DNA of 64,000 nucleotides from Desulfobacter hydrogenophilus (GCF_004319545.1 NZ_CP036313.1:2234501-2298500); one strand, 5' to 3'. Numbered from the stretch's first letter, positions 44,233-53,886 are shown. The notes: generated by a model from the sequence alone, not told the origin. Made by a program: numbers and translations.

Positions 44233-46455
44233 ATGACCCAGACACTGCAAGACACAAGACGAAAACGGTCCGGACGAAAAAGAGAAGGCGTTGCCATTCT
44301 ATGCCTTCTGCTGGCCGTCGGGGTTCTGACAGTCCTTGAAACCCGCGTCACACCCTTTGATACGGGACTTCCCCTGTCATCCACCGTGCTGATGTTCATT
44401 TTGATAAACATCAACCTGTTGTTATTGCTTACCCTTCTGCTGCTGGTTTTCAGGAATCTTGCCAAACTCTACTATGAGAGAAAAAACAACATCCTGGGTT
44501 CCAAAATAAAAACCCGCCTGACCGTTGCTTTTGTTGTGCTGGCCCTTTTGCCGACCACCGTGCTTTTTTTCTTCTCCATCCAGTTTATCTCCACCTCTAT
44601 CGCCTTCTGGTTCAATGCCCCTGTGGAGCAGACCCTGGACGCATCTCTGGCCGTGGGGCAGACCCTGTATGATTATATTGAGGAAAAAAACGCCTTTGTT
44701 GCCAAAAGGGGCGCGTTTCAGATTCATTCCCGGGATCTGCTTAAGCCTGAAAATCAGAAAAAACTCAGCCGGTATACCCAAGTAATCCAGCGGGCTTTTA
44801 ACTGTCATGCCGTAGAAATTTATACTCCGGGTGCCCAGCGGGTAAGCCTCTCTTTAGCCAGCAAGCTGGAGAATATGCACTTTGGGCTGCTGACCACCAC
44901 GGAATTAATGGGCCTCCCGAATGGCCGCGCCAGTCACACCGTCTACCAGACCATGGACCAAGGGGAATTTTTACGCACCGTATGCACCATTCCCTTTGAT
45001 CTATCGCCGAACACGGCTACCGGATTTATTGTGATCACGACCCTGATGACCCCGGACCTGTCTGAGAATTTAAAAGCCATTCTCAAAGGCGTGGAGGAGT
45101 ATCACCAGCTCAAATTGACAAAGAGGCCGGCCCAGATTTCTTACTACATTGCTTTGTCCATTGTGGCACTCCTTGTTGTGTTTTGTGCGGTGTGGTTTGG
45201 ATTCCAGATAGCCAAGTCCATCACCATTCCTATTATGAAATTTGCCGAGGGCACCCAGCGGATCATAGACGGTGACATGGCCTATCAGATTGATTTTAAG
45301 ACCGATGATGAGATCGGTACCCTGATTAAAAGTTTTAACTCCATGACCCGCCAGCTGGCCGAAGGCCGCCGGCAGATCGCCCTGTCCGAAAGCATGCTCA
45401 AACAGCAAAATGTCGAGCTGGAAAAAAGTCGCCAGTACATCGAGATCGTTTTGAAAAATATTTTTGCCGGTGTCGTGTCCATGGACAATGAGGGAACGAT
45501 CACCACCATGAACAAAGCTGCTGAGTCTATGCTGGATGTTAGCAGCCATGATATTCTTAATAAAAATTTCAGGAAAGTCTTGACGGAAGAATACCTGTCT
45601 TTGGCCAATAAGATATGTGAACAGGCAGAGCAGGGGGGCACCCATTTCAATATTCCTGTATCTGCCTCCGTGGCCGGTGTTCCCAAGCATTTTTCATTGA
45701 ATTATACCGCGCTCAAGGATGATACCGGCCAAAATCTGGGAGCTGTACTGGTGTTCGATGATGTAACCGAACTTGAAAAAGCCCAGCGATTAGTTGCCTG
45801 GCGGGAGGTGGCCCGCCGCATTGCCCATGAGGTGAAAAATCCGTTAACCCCCATTAAGTTATCTGCCCAGCGACTTAAACGTAAATACGGCAAGATCATT
45901 GATGATGAGGTTTTCACCGGATGTGCCGATACCATTGTGGAGCATGTTGACCTGATCCGGAACCTGGTAAACCAGTTTGCCGCCTTTGCCAAATTTCCCG
46001 ATACCAATTTTACTTCGGCCCGCATTGAGAATATTATTCTTGAAACCGTTGCCCTGTATAAGGAAGGGTTGGAGCAGGTGGATATCCAGACCCGGTTCAA
46101 GGATGATATTCCTACCTTGAAGCTGGACCATCAGCATATGAAGCAGGCCTTTATCAATCTTGTTGACAATGCGGTTTACGCCATAAACAAAAAAGGCACC
46201 ATTGTGATTGATCTCTCCTATGATCCCATTCTTAAAATCGTACGTATTGAAATAGCAGACAATGGCAAAGGTATTTCAGACAAGGAAAAGACCAAACTGT
46301 TTGAACCCTATTTTTCCACCAAGAAAACGGGCATGGGACTTGGGCTTGCCATTGTAAACTCCATTATTTCAGATCATAACGGCGTGATTCGGGTCCAGGA
46401 CAACCAGCCCAACGGTGCCAAGTTTATCATTGAACTGCCTGCCGAGGAGGCCTAA
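44233..46455 (+). CDS. NtrY-like sensor histidine kinase
   Basis: Membrane segments lie at about residues 20-37, 48-75, 95-125 and 300-325, with a periplasmic loop of about 170 residues between the last two. HAMP (about 325-380), a coiled coil, PAS (about 400-505), HisKA with REVARRIAHEVKNPLTPIKLSAQRLKR (about 520) and HATPase with DNGKGI and MGLGLAIVNSI follow. This is the NtrY/NtrX layout. The signal is unknown. The gene leads on to a sigma-54 activator after a 123-base gap containing a hairpin. Confidence 0.9.
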   Translation: MTQTLQDTRRKRSGRKREGVAILCLLLAVGVLTVLETRVTPFDTGLPLSSTVLMFILININLLLLLTLLLLVFRNLAKLYYERKNNILGSKIKTRLTVAFVVLALLPTTVLFFFSIQFISTSIAFWFNAPVEQTLDASLAVGQTLYDYIEEKNAFVAKRGAFQIHSRDLLKPENQKKLSRYTQVIQRAFNCHAVEIYTPGAQRVSLSLASKLENMHFGLLTTTELMGLPNGRASHTVYQTMDQGEFLRTVCTIPFDLSPNTATGFIVITTLMTPDLSENLKAILKGVEEYHQLKLTKRPAQISYYIALSIVALLVVFCAVWFGFQIAKSITIPIMKFAEGTQRIIDGDMAYQIDFKTDDEIGTLIKSFNSMTRQLAEGRRQIALSESMLKQQNVELEKSRQYIEIVLKNIFAGVVSMDNEGTITTMNKAAESMLDVSSHDILNKNFRKVLTEEYLSLANKICEQAEQGGTHFNIPVSASVAGVPKHFSLNYTALKDDTGQNLGAVLVFDDVTELEKAQRLVAWREVARRIAHEVKNPLTPIKLSAQRLKRKYGKIIDDEVFTGCADTIVEHVDLIRNLVNQFAAFAKFPDTNFTSARIENIILETVALYKEGLEQVDIQTRFKDDIPTLKLDHQHMKQAFINLVDNAVYAINKKGTIVIDLSYDPILKIVRIEIADNGKGISDKEKTKLFEPYFSTKKTGMGLGLAIVNSIISDHNGVIRVQDNQPNGAKFIIELPAEEA

Positions 46456-46499
46456 TGCCGAAAATTGGGACCCGGCAGATAATATTTGAACAAAAAACC

Positions 46500-46554
46500 G
46501 TGTTTGGAGGGCTCCTATAGGAACATGCGCTACGCTAACGAGCCATCCAAACAC
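46500..46554 (+). repeat. Large hairpin between the NtrY-like and NtrX-like genes
   Basis: GTGTTTGGAGGGCTC (46500-46514) pairs with GAGCCATCCAAACAC (46540-46554), 14 of 15 matched, around a 25-base loop. ATTTGAACAAAAAA (46484-46497) and parts of the hairpin resemble sequence at 11716-11810. It may tune the ratio of the two proteins. Confidence 0.55.
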
Positions 46555-46578
46555 TATAGATAGAAAGGATTTAAGACT

Positions 46579-47937
46579 ATGTACCCGGCAGTCTTGATTG
46601 TTGATGACGAATCCACCATTATTGATTCTTTGGAAGGGATTCTTTCCGATGACGGATTCGAAGTTATTCATGCATTTAACGGATACGAAGCCCTAAAAAA
46701 AATTGACTCCGATTCCCCGGATATTGTGCTGCTGGACATCTGGATGCCCGGTATGGACGGCATTGACACCCTAAAGGAGATCAAACAGCATCACCCCAGT
46801 CTGCCGGTGGTCATGATCACAGGCCACGGGTCCATTGAATCTGCCGTGGAAGCCACTAAATCCGGTGCCTTTGATTTTTTGGAAAAACCTTTATCCATTG
46901 ACAAGGTTATACTTGCCATCAACAATGCGTTGAATTTCAGAAAACTTGAGGAAGAGAACCGATACCTTCGTAAAAAAACCATTGAAAAAAATTCCATTAC
47001 CGGCACAAGTCCGGCAGTCCAGAAACTTTACGGCGAAATTATGGTCGCAGCGCCGACAGAGTCCTCTATTTTGATTACGGGTGAAAATGGCACGGGCAAG
47101 GAGATGGTGGCCCGCACCATTCACCAGTTCAGTAAACGTCCCGAAGGTCCTTTTATCATTATCAATTGCGCGGCTATACCCGAAGAACATCTGGAATCCG
47201 AACTGTTCGGCCATGAGAAAGGGGCTTTTGAAGGGGCCACAGCAAAAAATCGAGGCAAATTTGAATTGGCTGCAAGTGGGACCCTGTTTCTGGATGAAAT
47301 AGGGGATATGAGTATCAGTACCCAGGCCAAAATGCTGCGGGCCCTAGAATCCAAAACCTTCCAGCGCATTGGTTCCAGCCGTACCTTGCACATGGATGTG
47401 CGTGTGATCACTTCATCCAATAAAGATCTTGACGCGGAAATCAAAGAAGGCCGGTTCAGGGAGGACCTGTTTTTCAGGCTTAATGTCATACCGATTCATG
47501 TTCCGGCCTTAAGGGAAAGGATCGACGATATTCCTATACTGGTGGATTTTTTTTTAAGTCACCTGGCTGAGAAATCATTGGCATCTAAAAAAACGCTGTC
47601 CAAAGAGGCTCTTGAAATTTTAAAACAATGGCATTGGAAGGGAAATGTCAGGGAACTTAAGAATTTGATGGAGCGCTTGTCCATTATGGTGGAAAGTGAC
47701 GTTATTGGAAAAGATGATATCCCTTCACCCTATAACCCTGACATCAAAACATCACCCGAAAAGGGTGATGTGCGTAACCGAATTTTTAATATGAAAAAAC
47801 TGGATCGGGCAAGAGCAGCTTTTGAAACGGAATTTATCCGTTTCAGGGTGGATCAGATGAACGGGGATCTCCAGACAGCGGCCAAACAGATGGGGGCAAG
47901 CCTGAACTTTGTCAAAAAAAAAATATCTGAAAGCTGA
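46579..47937 (+). CDS. NtrX-like sigma-54-dependent response regulator
   Basis: The receiver (about residues 1-125) has phospho-acceptor Asp53 in VLLDIWMPG. The AAA+ domain follows (about 145-380) with Walker A GENGTGKE and Walker B LFLDEIGDMS. The sigma-54-contacting loop reads GAFEGA: the Thr of GAFTGA is Glu218. The C-terminal HTH is AAKQMGASLNFVKKKIS. It is the likely partner of the NtrY-like kinase. The altered loop may change or weaken sigma-54 contact. Its stop overlaps the rsmD start (TGATG). Confidence 0.88.
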   Translation: MYPAVLIVDDESTIIDSLEGILSDDGFEVIHAFNGYEALKKIDSDSPDIVLLDIWMPGMDGIDTLKEIKQHHPSLPVVMITGHGSIESAVEATKSGAFDFLEKPLSIDKVILAINNALNFRKLEEENRYLRKKTIEKNSITGTSPAVQKLYGEIMVAAPTESSILITGENGTGKEMVARTIHQFSKRPEGPFIIINCAAIPEEHLESELFGHEKGAFEGATAKNRGKFELAASGTLFLDEIGDMSISTQAKMLRALESKTFQRIGSSRTLHMDVRVITSSNKDLDAEIKEGRFREDLFFRLNVIPIHVPALRERIDDIPILVDFFLSHLAEKSLASKKTLSKEALEILKQWHWKGNVRELKNLMERLSIMVESDVIGKDDIPSPYNPDIKTSPEKGDVRNRIFNMKKLDRARAAFETEFIRFRVDQMNGDLQTAAKQMGASLNFVKKKISES

Positions 47938-48548
47938 TGCGTATTATCAGTGGTGCCTGTCGGGGCAGAAAATTGGTTCAGATTCAGGGAAAGGATATCC
48001 GGCCCACCTCGGACCGGGTCAGAGAGGCCTTGTTTAATATTCTTGGCCCCGGTATCCGAAAAAAAAGGGTGCTTGATATGTTTGCCGGTACCGGGGCCTT
48101 GGGGCTTGAATCCTTGAGTCGTGGGGCGCAGTCTGCGGTGTTTCTGGATGCCGCCCGGTCTTCCTGCGATGTGATCAAACGCAATATTGAATTGTGCCGG
48201 ATGGCGGATCATGCCCGGATTCTTTGTCACGATCTTATCAACGCGTCTTTACCGGTATTCCATCAATCCTTTGATCTGATTTTCATGGATCCTCCTTACA
48301 ATAAAGGATATCCGGGGCAGGTGCTTGGAAAACCAGGGTTTTTTGAGCTCCTTGCACCCGGGGCAATTATCATTGTGGAACAGTCTGTCAAAGAAAGCCT
48401 TGACTATTCCGTAAACAGCCTTGACAAATACCTGGAAAAAAAATACTCAAGGACAACTCTTACATTTTTGCGGAAATCCGCCACAGACGACAAGGATGCG
48501 TATGATTACCCGAAAACGGACAATTGCTATTTACCCCGGGTCCTTTGA
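47937..48548 (+). CDS. rsmD: 16S rRNA (guanine966-N2)-methyltransferase
   Basis: SAM-dependent rRNA methyltransferase of about 203 aa. Motif I is DMFAGTGALGLESLSRGA (about residues 46-63), and the catalytic DPPY lies in FMDPPYNKGYPG (about 119). The N-terminal GACRGRKLVQ...RPTSDRVREALFN is the usual signature. Its ATG overlaps the preceding stop, and its 3' end overlaps the coaD start by about 47 bases in another frame, the common rsmD-coaD order. Confidence 0.93.
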   Translation: MRIISGACRGRKLVQIQGKDIRPTSDRVREALFNILGPGIRKKRVLDMFAGTGALGLESLSRGAQSAVFLDAARSSCDVIKRNIELCRMADHARILCHDLINASLPVFHQSFDLIFMDPPYNKGYPGQVLGKPGFFELLAPGAIIIVEQSVKESLDYSVNSLDKYLEKKYSRTTLTFLRKSATDDKDAYDYPKTDNCYLPRVL

Positions 48549-49026
48549 TCCCTTGACAAACGGACATCTTGATGTCATCAGACGCGCCCAGGAGATTTTT
48601 GACCATGTGATCGTGGGGGTGCTGTACAATTCGTCTAAAAAAACACCGTTGTTTTCCCCCGAGGAGCGCATCTCCATAATCAAGGAATGTTTTGGAGACC
48701 CATCGGTCGAGCTGGACTCCGCAAGGATTGAGGTGGAGACCTTTGATGGGCTTCTTGTGGAATATGCCCGAATGAAAAATGCTGTGGCTATTATCCGGGG
48801 TATGCGGGCATTGTCTGATTTTGAAAGTGAATTTCAGATGGCGCTGATGAATAGAAAACTCAATAGGGAGGTCCAGTCGGTCTTTCTTATGACAGGATTG
48901 AGTTGGATTTTTACCTCATCGTCCATCATTAAGGAGGTCGCCCGGTATGGCGGAGACATCTCCGATATGGTTCCCAAATCCGTGGACCGCAGGGTAAAGG
49001 AGAAATTTGCCCGGACCGTGACCTGA
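48502..49026 (+). CDS. coaD: Phosphopantetheine adenylyltransferase
   Basis: The penultimate step of coenzyme A synthesis. It has the nucleotidyltransferase loop YPGSFDPLTNGHLDV (about residues 9-23) with the catalytic His, and the SSSIIKEVARYGGDIS motif near residue 130. The length of about 174 aa is slightly above the usual 160. The start is one of two ATGs (48496 or 48502); AAGG at 48492 favours 48502. The first 47 bases overlap rsmD. Confidence 0.94.
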   Translation: MITRKRTIAIYPGSFDPLTNGHLDVIRRAQEIFDHVIVGVLYNSSKKTPLFSPEERISIIKECFGDPSVELDSARIEVETFDGLLVEYARMKNAVAIIRGMRALSDFESEFQMALMNRKLNREVQSVFLMTGLSWIFTSSSIIKEVARYGGDISDMVPKSVDRRVKEKFARTVT

Positions 49027-49056
49027 TAACCATTAAAAGATTAAGGATATATAAAC

Positions 49057-49947
49057 GTGGACTTGTGGCAGCTTCATATTTTTGTTTCCGTGGTTGAGAA
49101 GAAAAGTTTTTCCAGAGCGTCAGAACAGATTCATTTATCCCAGCCCACAGTGTCCACCCATATCAAGGAATTGGAAGCACATTTTCAATGCCGCCTGCTG
49201 GACAGGCTGGGCAAGGTGACCGAGCCTACCCGGGCCGGGGAGATCCTCTATGACTATGCCAAACGGATGCTGGCGCTGAAACAGGAAACCCAGTCCGCCA
49301 TGCTGGATTTTTTAGGGCATACCAAAGGACAGCTGATCATTGGCGGGTCAACCATTCCGGCCGGGTATATCCTTCCCAGGATGATGGGGGCGTTTAAAAT
49401 CGCTTTTCCGGATGTATCCATCCACATGACGGTCGGGGATACCGGCCAGATTACCCGGGCTGTCAAAGATGGTGAACTGGAACTGGGTGTGGTGGGTGCA
49501 AAAATCAATGATCCCGACATTGTCCAGGAGAAATTGATTGAAGATGAAATGAAACTTGTCGTGCCCTCCGGTCATGAATGGGCGGATAGGGACAGTGTGA
49601 CCTGCAAGGCGTTGCTGTCCCAGCCATTTATTGCCAGGGAACAGGGATCAGGTACCTGGGAAACCGTTATCGCGAGCATGGACAAGGCGGGGATTGACGT
49701 ATCCCGACTTGAGCCTGCAGTGACCATGGGAAATTCCGTTTCAGTTATTCAGGGCATTCTCAATAATGTGGGTATTTCTATTCTCTCCACCATTGCGGTA
49801 ACCGAGGAGCTGGCCCGGGGGCGACTGCATGCCCTGAGCGTTGAAGACCTTGACCTGTCCAGGCATTTTTATCTAACCCTGTCCCGGAAGAGAACCCGAT
49901 CTCCCATATGTGAAAAATTTATTCACTTCTTAAAGGAACAGGTCTGA
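49057..49947 (+). CDS. LysR-family regulator (selenium-metabolism-associated type)
   Basis: The N-terminal winged HTH (about residues 1-62, FSRASEQIHLSQPTVSTHIKEL) is followed by a LysR substrate-binding domain (about 88-295) with IGGSTIPAGYILPRMM and LGVVGAKI. It starts with GTG, with AAGGA nine bases before. A close group of LysR proteins in sulfate reducers is labelled selenium-metabolism associated and often follows coaD; this protein looks like that group. Targets are unknown. It pairs well with the presence of yedF at 3.7 kb. Confidence 0.82.
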   Translation: MDLWQLHIFVSVVEKKSFSRASEQIHLSQPTVSTHIKELEAHFQCRLLDRLGKVTEPTRAGEILYDYAKRMLALKQETQSAMLDFLGHTKGQLIIGGSTIPAGYILPRMMGAFKIAFPDVSIHMTVGDTGQITRAVKDGELELGVVGAKINDPDIVQEKLIEDEMKLVVPSGHEWADRDSVTCKALLSQPFIAREQGSGTWETVIASMDKAGIDVSRLEPAVTMGNSVSVIQGILNNVGISILSTIAVTEELARGRLHALSVEDLDLSRHFYLTLSRKRTRSPICEKFIHFLKEQV

Positions 49948-50673
49948 TTATTCTTCGGTGACAAACAAATTGAGCACATCAATAAATTCGGGGTCTTGTT
50001 CATCCATTATTTGGAGTACGTCTTTATGAACCCTCTTTTTCAGTTCCCGGAAAATACCGCGCTTTTTGTCGAATCCTGCGGCAAATCCCATGGTTTCTTT
50101 CATCATATCTTCCTGGTTTTCACAGGCTTTGACAAGCACATTGGCGCGCTCAAGATCCACTGCGGTTATCCGCTGGCCGGACAGCAGCATATGATTGAAC
50201 ATGTGTTCGGGTACCGCCCTGCGTACTAAAGCGATCATGCCGGGCAGAAAGGGAATGCCGAGATCCACTTCGGGAAAACAAAAGAATCCTTTGTCTTTTC
50301 TCATGAACCTGAAATCGCAGGCACAGCTTAAAATGGCGCCGTTGCCGAAGGCATGACCGTTGATCGCAGCGATTACAGGTACGGGAAAAAGCAGCAGACG
50401 TTTGAATACATTGTTCATTTCATACATGAAGTCAATGACATCCTGCCTTTGGTTAATCGCTAATTTTTCACCGATCCATTCCACATCAACACCCTGGGAA
50501 AAGTTTTTTTCATCCAAGGCGGTAAGGATCATTGATTTCACTTGCGCATCGGCCTCGACCTGGTCAAGACATCGATTAAAATCCTGCGCAAAAATTTTAT
50601 TCATCCTGTTGGCAGCGTTACACATTGAAACGATTGCTACCATATCTTGTTTTTTCCATTCAATAACGGCCAA
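49948..50673 (-). CDS. Enoyl-CoA hydratase/isomerase family protein
   Basis: A crotonase-fold protein with the oxyanion-hole segments SQGVDVEWIG (about 58-67) and AINGHAFGNGAILSCACDFRFM (about 104). The segment KDKGFFCFPEVDLGIPF resembles the eukaryotic-type Delta3,Delta2-enoyl-CoA isomerases. The catalytic Glu is in PEVDLG. The length of 241 aa is short for a hydratase but fits an isomerase. It converges on the LysR gene, with no other fatty-acid gene nearby. Confidence 0.82.
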   Translation of the reverse strand: MAVIEWKKQDMVAIVSMCNAANRMNKIFAQDFNRCLDQVEADAQVKSMILTALDEKNFSQGVDVEWIGEKLAINQRQDVIDFMYEMNNVFKRLLLFPVPVIAAINGHAFGNGAILSCACDFRFMRKDKGFFCFPEVDLGIPFLPGMIALVRRAVPEHMFNHMLLSGQRITAVDLERANVLVKACENQEDMMKETMGFAAGFDKKRGIFRELKKRVHKDVLQIMDEQDPEFIDVLNLFVTEE

Positions 50674-50788
50674 TACGGTCTCCTGCTAGTTAAAAAAGAT
50701 TTAGAAATCTAAACATTGTTTATGGAACATAAATTAAATAATTTCATATTTCAAGGGGCTAAAACTTCATTGACAAGCCAATCAATTT

Positions 50789-50816
50789 CTGACAAGCTTC
50801 TTGAATACCGTATATT
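50789..50816 (+). promoter_or_regulatory. Candidate promoter for the HyuA-like gene
   Basis: CTGACA (50789-50794), a 16-base spacer and TATATT (50811-50816), 34 bases before the start codon. A short palindrome TTTAGA-AA-TCTAAA (50700-50713) lies upstream. Confidence 0.4.
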
Positions 50817-50849
50817 TCGGCGCAAAATCTTTATGCCAAGGAAGACGCC

Positions 50850-52544
50850 ATGATTTTAGGACTAGATGTTGGTGGCACAAATACAGACGTTGTTTTTCTC
50901 AGCCAAAAAGGTGTTCAAAAATATGTAAAGGTGCCCACCCAGCCGGACAATTTGTTTAAAAGCGTTCTTTCAGGTTTTACTTTGATTCTTGAGGGCGTTG
51001 ATCCGGCATGCATTGAGCGGGTTGTTATCTCCACTACCCTGACGACCAATGCCATTGTCCAGCAGACCGTGACACCGGTGGGTATGATTGTTTCAGCCGG
51101 GCCGGGCATAGATCCTGAAAATTTCAGGACCGGCGAACACTATTATGCCGTGGGTGGTTCCATCAACCACCGTGGCCGGGAAATAGAGCCGATCAATGAG
51201 ATGGAAATTCAGATTGTGGGTGAAAAACTCCAAAAGGCGGGCATTGAATATGTTGGGGTTGTCAGTAAATTCTGTGTCAGAAATCCTTCCCATGAAATTT
51301 TAATCAAACGGACATTAAACAAGCAGTTTAAGCATATCTTTTTGGGTCATCATGTCTCCGGTAATTTGAATTTTCCCCGGCGCATTGCCACCACCCACAT
51401 GAACGCGGCTGTATATCCTCTGCATAAAGAATTTTTCCAGGCTGTTAAACAATCCCTTGAGGAAATGGGGCTTACCGTACCCATTCAGATTCTCAAAGCT
51501 GACGGCGGCACCATGACATTGGAAGCATCAATGGATTTTCCGGCCCAGACCGTTTTATCAGGGCCTGCGGCCAGTATCATGGGGGCTATTCCCTATGCCC
51601 CTGACGGCCAGGATGCCGTTGTCCTTGATATCGGCGGTACCACCACGGATATTGCATTTCTGGTGGATAAAACCCCATTGCTTGAGCCCGTGGGCATCCA
51701 GCGTGGGGGATATAAAAGCCTGATTCGGTCTCTGCGAACGGATTCCAAAGGCATTGGCGGCGACTCGGCCTTAAGAGTCAATGACGAAGGCAAGCTCACT
51801 GTGGGACCGGACCGTATGGGGCCGGCCATGGCCTTTGGCGGATCTGTCCCCACGCCCACGGACGCTCTGGTGGTTTTAGGGCTCATGGAAGAGGGGGACC
51901 AGGATCAGGCCCGGCAGGGTATAAAGTCCATTGCAGATCAGCTGGGTATGGCAGAAAAAGAGGCTGCGGAACACATATTTAAAATTTGTTGCAACATCAT
52001 TTTGAAAAAAACCTTTGAGATGATAGACACGTTGAATGCCAAGCCCGTTTATACGGTCCATGATTTTCTTGAAGGGTACAAGTTCAGTCCGGACACGATT
52101 CTGCTCATGGGCGGGCCGGCAAGGTTCTTTGCCGAGAAAATTCAGGATATGTATCAGCTTGAGACCATTGCGGTCCCCTATGCTTCAGTGGCAAACGCCA
52201 TTGGTGCAGCCCTTGCCAGAACCACCTGCGAGGTTACGGTGAATGCCGACACAGAGCAAGGCGTTGTCACCGCCCATGAAGAGGATTTTGCTGAGCCTAT
52301 TTCCAAATCCTTTTCTAAGGATGATCTGGTGGAGACTGCTTATAGCCTGCTTAAGGGCAAGGCCGAAAATGCAGGTGCTGATCCTGATACTCTCAACGAG
52401 GTGGAAGTGGTGGAATTCCAGGAGTTTAACATTGTGCGCAACTTTTCCCCCAAGGGAAAAATTCTTCGGACTAAAATTCAGCTTAAACCCGGCCTGATAC
52501 ATGGGTATGAATCGATGCTTAACCAGCAGGCGCTGGAAAATTAA
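50850..52544 (+). CDS. Hydantoinase/oxoprolinase-family ATPase (HyuA-like)
   Basis: An actin-like ATPase fold of the HyuA/AcxA family. The N-terminal phosphate loop is LDVGGTNTDVVFL, and the second loop is VLDIGGTTTDIAFLV, preceded by SGPAASIMGA. GGDSALRV follows. The family cleaves cyclic amides or carboxylates acetone with ATP, usually with a HyuB partner. No HyuB is seen here. The next gene is a deacetylase-fold amidohydrolase with an 11-base gap, so both may act on one compound. Substrate unknown. Confidence 0.82.
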   Translation: MILGLDVGGTNTDVVFLSQKGVQKYVKVPTQPDNLFKSVLSGFTLILEGVDPACIERVVISTTLTTNAIVQQTVTPVGMIVSAGPGIDPENFRTGEHYYAVGGSINHRGREIEPINEMEIQIVGEKLQKAGIEYVGVVSKFCVRNPSHEILIKRTLNKQFKHIFLGHHVSGNLNFPRRIATTHMNAAVYPLHKEFFQAVKQSLEEMGLTVPIQILKADGGTMTLEASMDFPAQTVLSGPAASIMGAIPYAPDGQDAVVLDIGGTTTDIAFLVDKTPLLEPVGIQRGGYKSLIRSLRTDSKGIGGDSALRVNDEGKLTVGPDRMGPAMAFGGSVPTPTDALVVLGLMEEGDQDQARQGIKSIADQLGMAEKEAAEHIFKICCNIILKKTFEMIDTLNAKPVYTVHDFLEGYKFSPDTILLMGGPARFFAEKIQDMYQLETIAVPYASVANAIGAALARTTCEVTVNADTEQGVVTAHEEDFAEPISKSFSKDDLVETAYSLLKGKAENAGADPDTLNEVEVVEFQEFNIVRNFSPKGKILRTKIQLKPGLIHGYESMLNQQALEN

Positions 52545-52554
52545 AGGGGATGCC

Positions 52555-53868
52555 ATGTTAAACGCACCGCATAAAACCGGGCTGGTCTTTTTTCCTGCAT
52601 TTGACTGGGCCATTGACCCCACCCATCCTGAAAGGGAAGAGCGGCTTTTGTATACCCAGGACCAGGTCACCGAAGAAGGGGTTTTTGATGTACCCGAAAT
52701 TATAGAGTACAAGCCTGAAATTGTAACGCCCAAGGATATACAAAGAGCCCATTTCTGTGTACCTGATGAACAGGCCGTTACAACCGAATCCCATTTGATA
52801 TCTGCAGGCGGAGCCAAGGCCATTGCCAATGCTGTTATGTTAAACGAGGTAAAAAACGGCTTTGCCCTGGTCAGACCTCCGGGACATCATTCCATGCGGG
52901 TGACCCACGGGGGCCGGGGATTCTGCCATATCAATATTGAAGCGATCATGGTGGAATATATTCGTTCCCAGTATGGTGTCAAGCGTATTGCCGTCATTGA
53001 TACGGACTGCCACCACGGTGACGGCACCAATGATATTTTCTGGCATGATCCTGATGTGCTGTTTATTTCGCTGCATCAGGACGGCCGGACCATGTATCCT
53101 GGCACAGGCTTTCCCAGTGACCTGGGTGGCCCCAATGCCAAGGGATCCAATTTGAATATTCCGCTTCCCCCGGGTACTTCCAACGAAGGGTATCTCTATG
53201 TTATTGAAAATTGTGTGCTGCCGGTCATTGAGGCATTTAAACCTGATCTTGTGGTCAATTCCGCCGGCCAGGACAACCACTATACAGACCCTTTGACCAA
53301 TATGAATTTTTCGGCCCAGGGGTATGCGCGTCTGACCTCCATGCTTAAGCCGGACATTGCGGTTCTTGAAGGAGGATATGCCATTGAAGGCGCCCTGCCT
53401 TATGTCAATTTGGGCATTATCCTTGCCATGGCAGGTATCGATTATTCCGGCGTGGTGGAACCCAATTACGATCCGGAAAGACTCAAGCAGTCGGTGAGTA
53501 TTACGGATAAAATCAAAACGACCTGCGACCAGATTATGACCTACTGGGATCAACGGTATGAACTGAGAGAAGCCGCCGGCGAACCCGGACAGATTATGAC
53601 TCGCCACCGAGAAGTCTTTTATGACACGGACAATATTTTTGAGCGCCAGAAAGAAAAAGTTCGGGTATGCAGGGATTGCGGCGGCAGTTTTGAGGTGGAT
53701 TCCAAGGCTACGCCGGGAAATCATATTTTGGGCGTTCATATCCCCATCAATGCCTGCAAAGCTTGCCGGGAGCAAGGCTATGAATTTTATGATCGGGCAG
53801 ATAATACCAAATACCAGCGTATCTATCTCCAGGATCGGACAACGGATCTGTATGAGGTTAAGCAGTAG
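52555..53868 (+). CDS. Histone-deacetylase-family amidohydrolase with C-terminal zinc knuckle
   Basis: An arginase/deacetylase fold. Zinc ligands are visible in IDTDCHHGDGT (Asp and His) and NSAGQDNHYTDPL (Asp), with the catalytic Tyr in LEGGYAIEG. RPPGHHSM supplies the general-base His pair. The C-terminal extension (about residues 375-437) adds CRDC...CKAC, a treble-clef-like zinc knuckle not usual in AcuC or acetylpolyamine amidohydrolases. The start is ATG 52555, after GGGGATGCC. It lies between the HyuA-like gene and epmA. Confidence 0.85.
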   Translation: MLNAPHKTGLVFFPAFDWAIDPTHPEREERLLYTQDQVTEEGVFDVPEIIEYKPEIVTPKDIQRAHFCVPDEQAVTTESHLISAGGAKAIANAVMLNEVKNGFALVRPPGHHSMRVTHGGRGFCHINIEAIMVEYIRSQYGVKRIAVIDTDCHHGDGTNDIFWHDPDVLFISLHQDGRTMYPGTGFPSDLGGPNAKGSNLNIPLPPGTSNEGYLYVIENCVLPVIEAFKPDLVVNSAGQDNHYTDPLTNMNFSAQGYARLTSMLKPDIAVLEGGYAIEGALPYVNLGIILAMAGIDYSGVVEPNYDPERLKQSVSITDKIKTTCDQIMTYWDQRYELREAAGEPGQIMTRHREVFYDTDNIFERQKEKVRVCRDCGGSFEVDSKATPGNHILGVHIPINACKACREQGYEFYDRADNTKYQRIYLQDRTTDLYEVKQ

Positions 53869-53886
53869 GCCCTTTTCGTAAACAAG

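Noticed and set aside
52840..53775. 311-codon minus-strand frame opposite the deacetylase-family gene
   Set aside because: Lies wholly under a gene with all catalytic motifs; the translation has no family features.
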